Shown piece after piece: positions 6,528 to 6,627 of a DNA stretch of 6,627 nucleotides. The notes beneath the pieces were generated by a model. The model made no database searches. It saw nothing but the letters and a program-made list of their open reading frames with translations, and was not told the DNA's origin. The DNA is from Rhizobiaceae bacterium (GTDB lineage Bacteria > Pseudomonadota > Alphaproteobacteria > Rhizobiales > Rhizobiaceae), in NCBI GenBank assembly GCA_913776675.1, contig CAJYRE010000479.1, positions 1-6,627 of the forward strand. Direction: 5' to 3'. Position 1 is the stretch's first letter; each line of letters starts with the position of its first letter. Position numbers and translations under genes: made by a program.

Positions 6528-6627
6528 ATTGGTCTTTTTGAAAAGAAAAATTACGTTATAATTCCTTATTAATCAGGGGATTATCCTCAAAAATTAGGGA
6601 ATTTAAGAAATCGATCTAGACGATTGG
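6510..6627. other. AT-rich right-edge region, possible divergent promoter
   Basis: No ORF is visible here. The + strand carries a perfect TATAAT at 6557-6562, but no good -35 at 16-18 bp. A TTGGTC at 6529-6534 is too far away (22 bp). Its TTGGTCTTTTT context (6529-6539) matches the 11-bp gntR repeat at 8 of 11 positions in the opposite orientation. At 6609-6625 the arms AATCG and CGATT flank ATCTAGA, an inverted repeat with a CTAG centre. Together these suggest, but do not prove, a divergently transcribed gene just beyond the window that shares control with gntR. Confidence 0.3.

Overview
The window looks like ordinary chromosomal DNA of an alphaproteobacterium, most likely of the rhizobial/Agrobacterium/Brucella order. 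That rests on the DctB/DctD-type two-component pair, the style of the GntR-NagA-ROK amino-sugar cluster, compact gene packing and moderate GC in the genes. I cannot name a species. Coding density is high: five complete genes and one truncated by the left edge. No RNA genes, insertion sequences, CRISPR arrays or prophage genes were seen.

Left third (+ strand, 1-2579): a two-component system. The window opens inside a DctB-like membrane sensor kinase. It retains the end of its periplasmic sensor, TM2, coiled coil, HisKA and HATPase domains. A DctD-like sigma-54 activator overlaps it by 22 bp. The pair would sense an extracellular substrate, classically C4-dicarboxylates, and switch on a sigma-54 promoter. 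Neither the transporter gene nor a convincing sigma-54 site is in the window.

Middle (- strand, 2583-3323): a TetR-family regulator that converges on dctD with only 3 bp between stop codons. It is preceded by a 225-bp AT-rich intergenic stretch that carries a perfect 9-bp inverted repeat in the tetR leader.

Right half (- strand, 6434 down to 3549): an apparent three-gene operon for N-acetylglucosamine use. It encodes a GntR/HutC regulator with a UTRA effector domain, N-acetylglucosamine-6-phosphate deacetylase (NagA) and a ROK-family sugar kinase (NagK-like). nagA and the kinase overlap by 4 bp (ATGA). In this scheme the kinase makes GlcNAc-6-P, NagA deacetylates it to GlcN-6-P, and the regulator probably responds to one of these phosphosugars. 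No deaminase (nagB) or transporter lies in the window. They may lie beyond the right edge, where a perfect TATAAT on the + strand hints at a divergent transcript.

The best non-coding signal is upstream of gntR: a near-consensus sigma-70 promoter (TTGACA, 16 bp, TATTAT) whose -10 lies in one of two adjacent copies of an 11-bp direct repeat (TTGGTATTRTC). This is a plausible autoregulatory operator. I found no evidence of a novel biological system; the findings are modest regulatory and gene-context observations.
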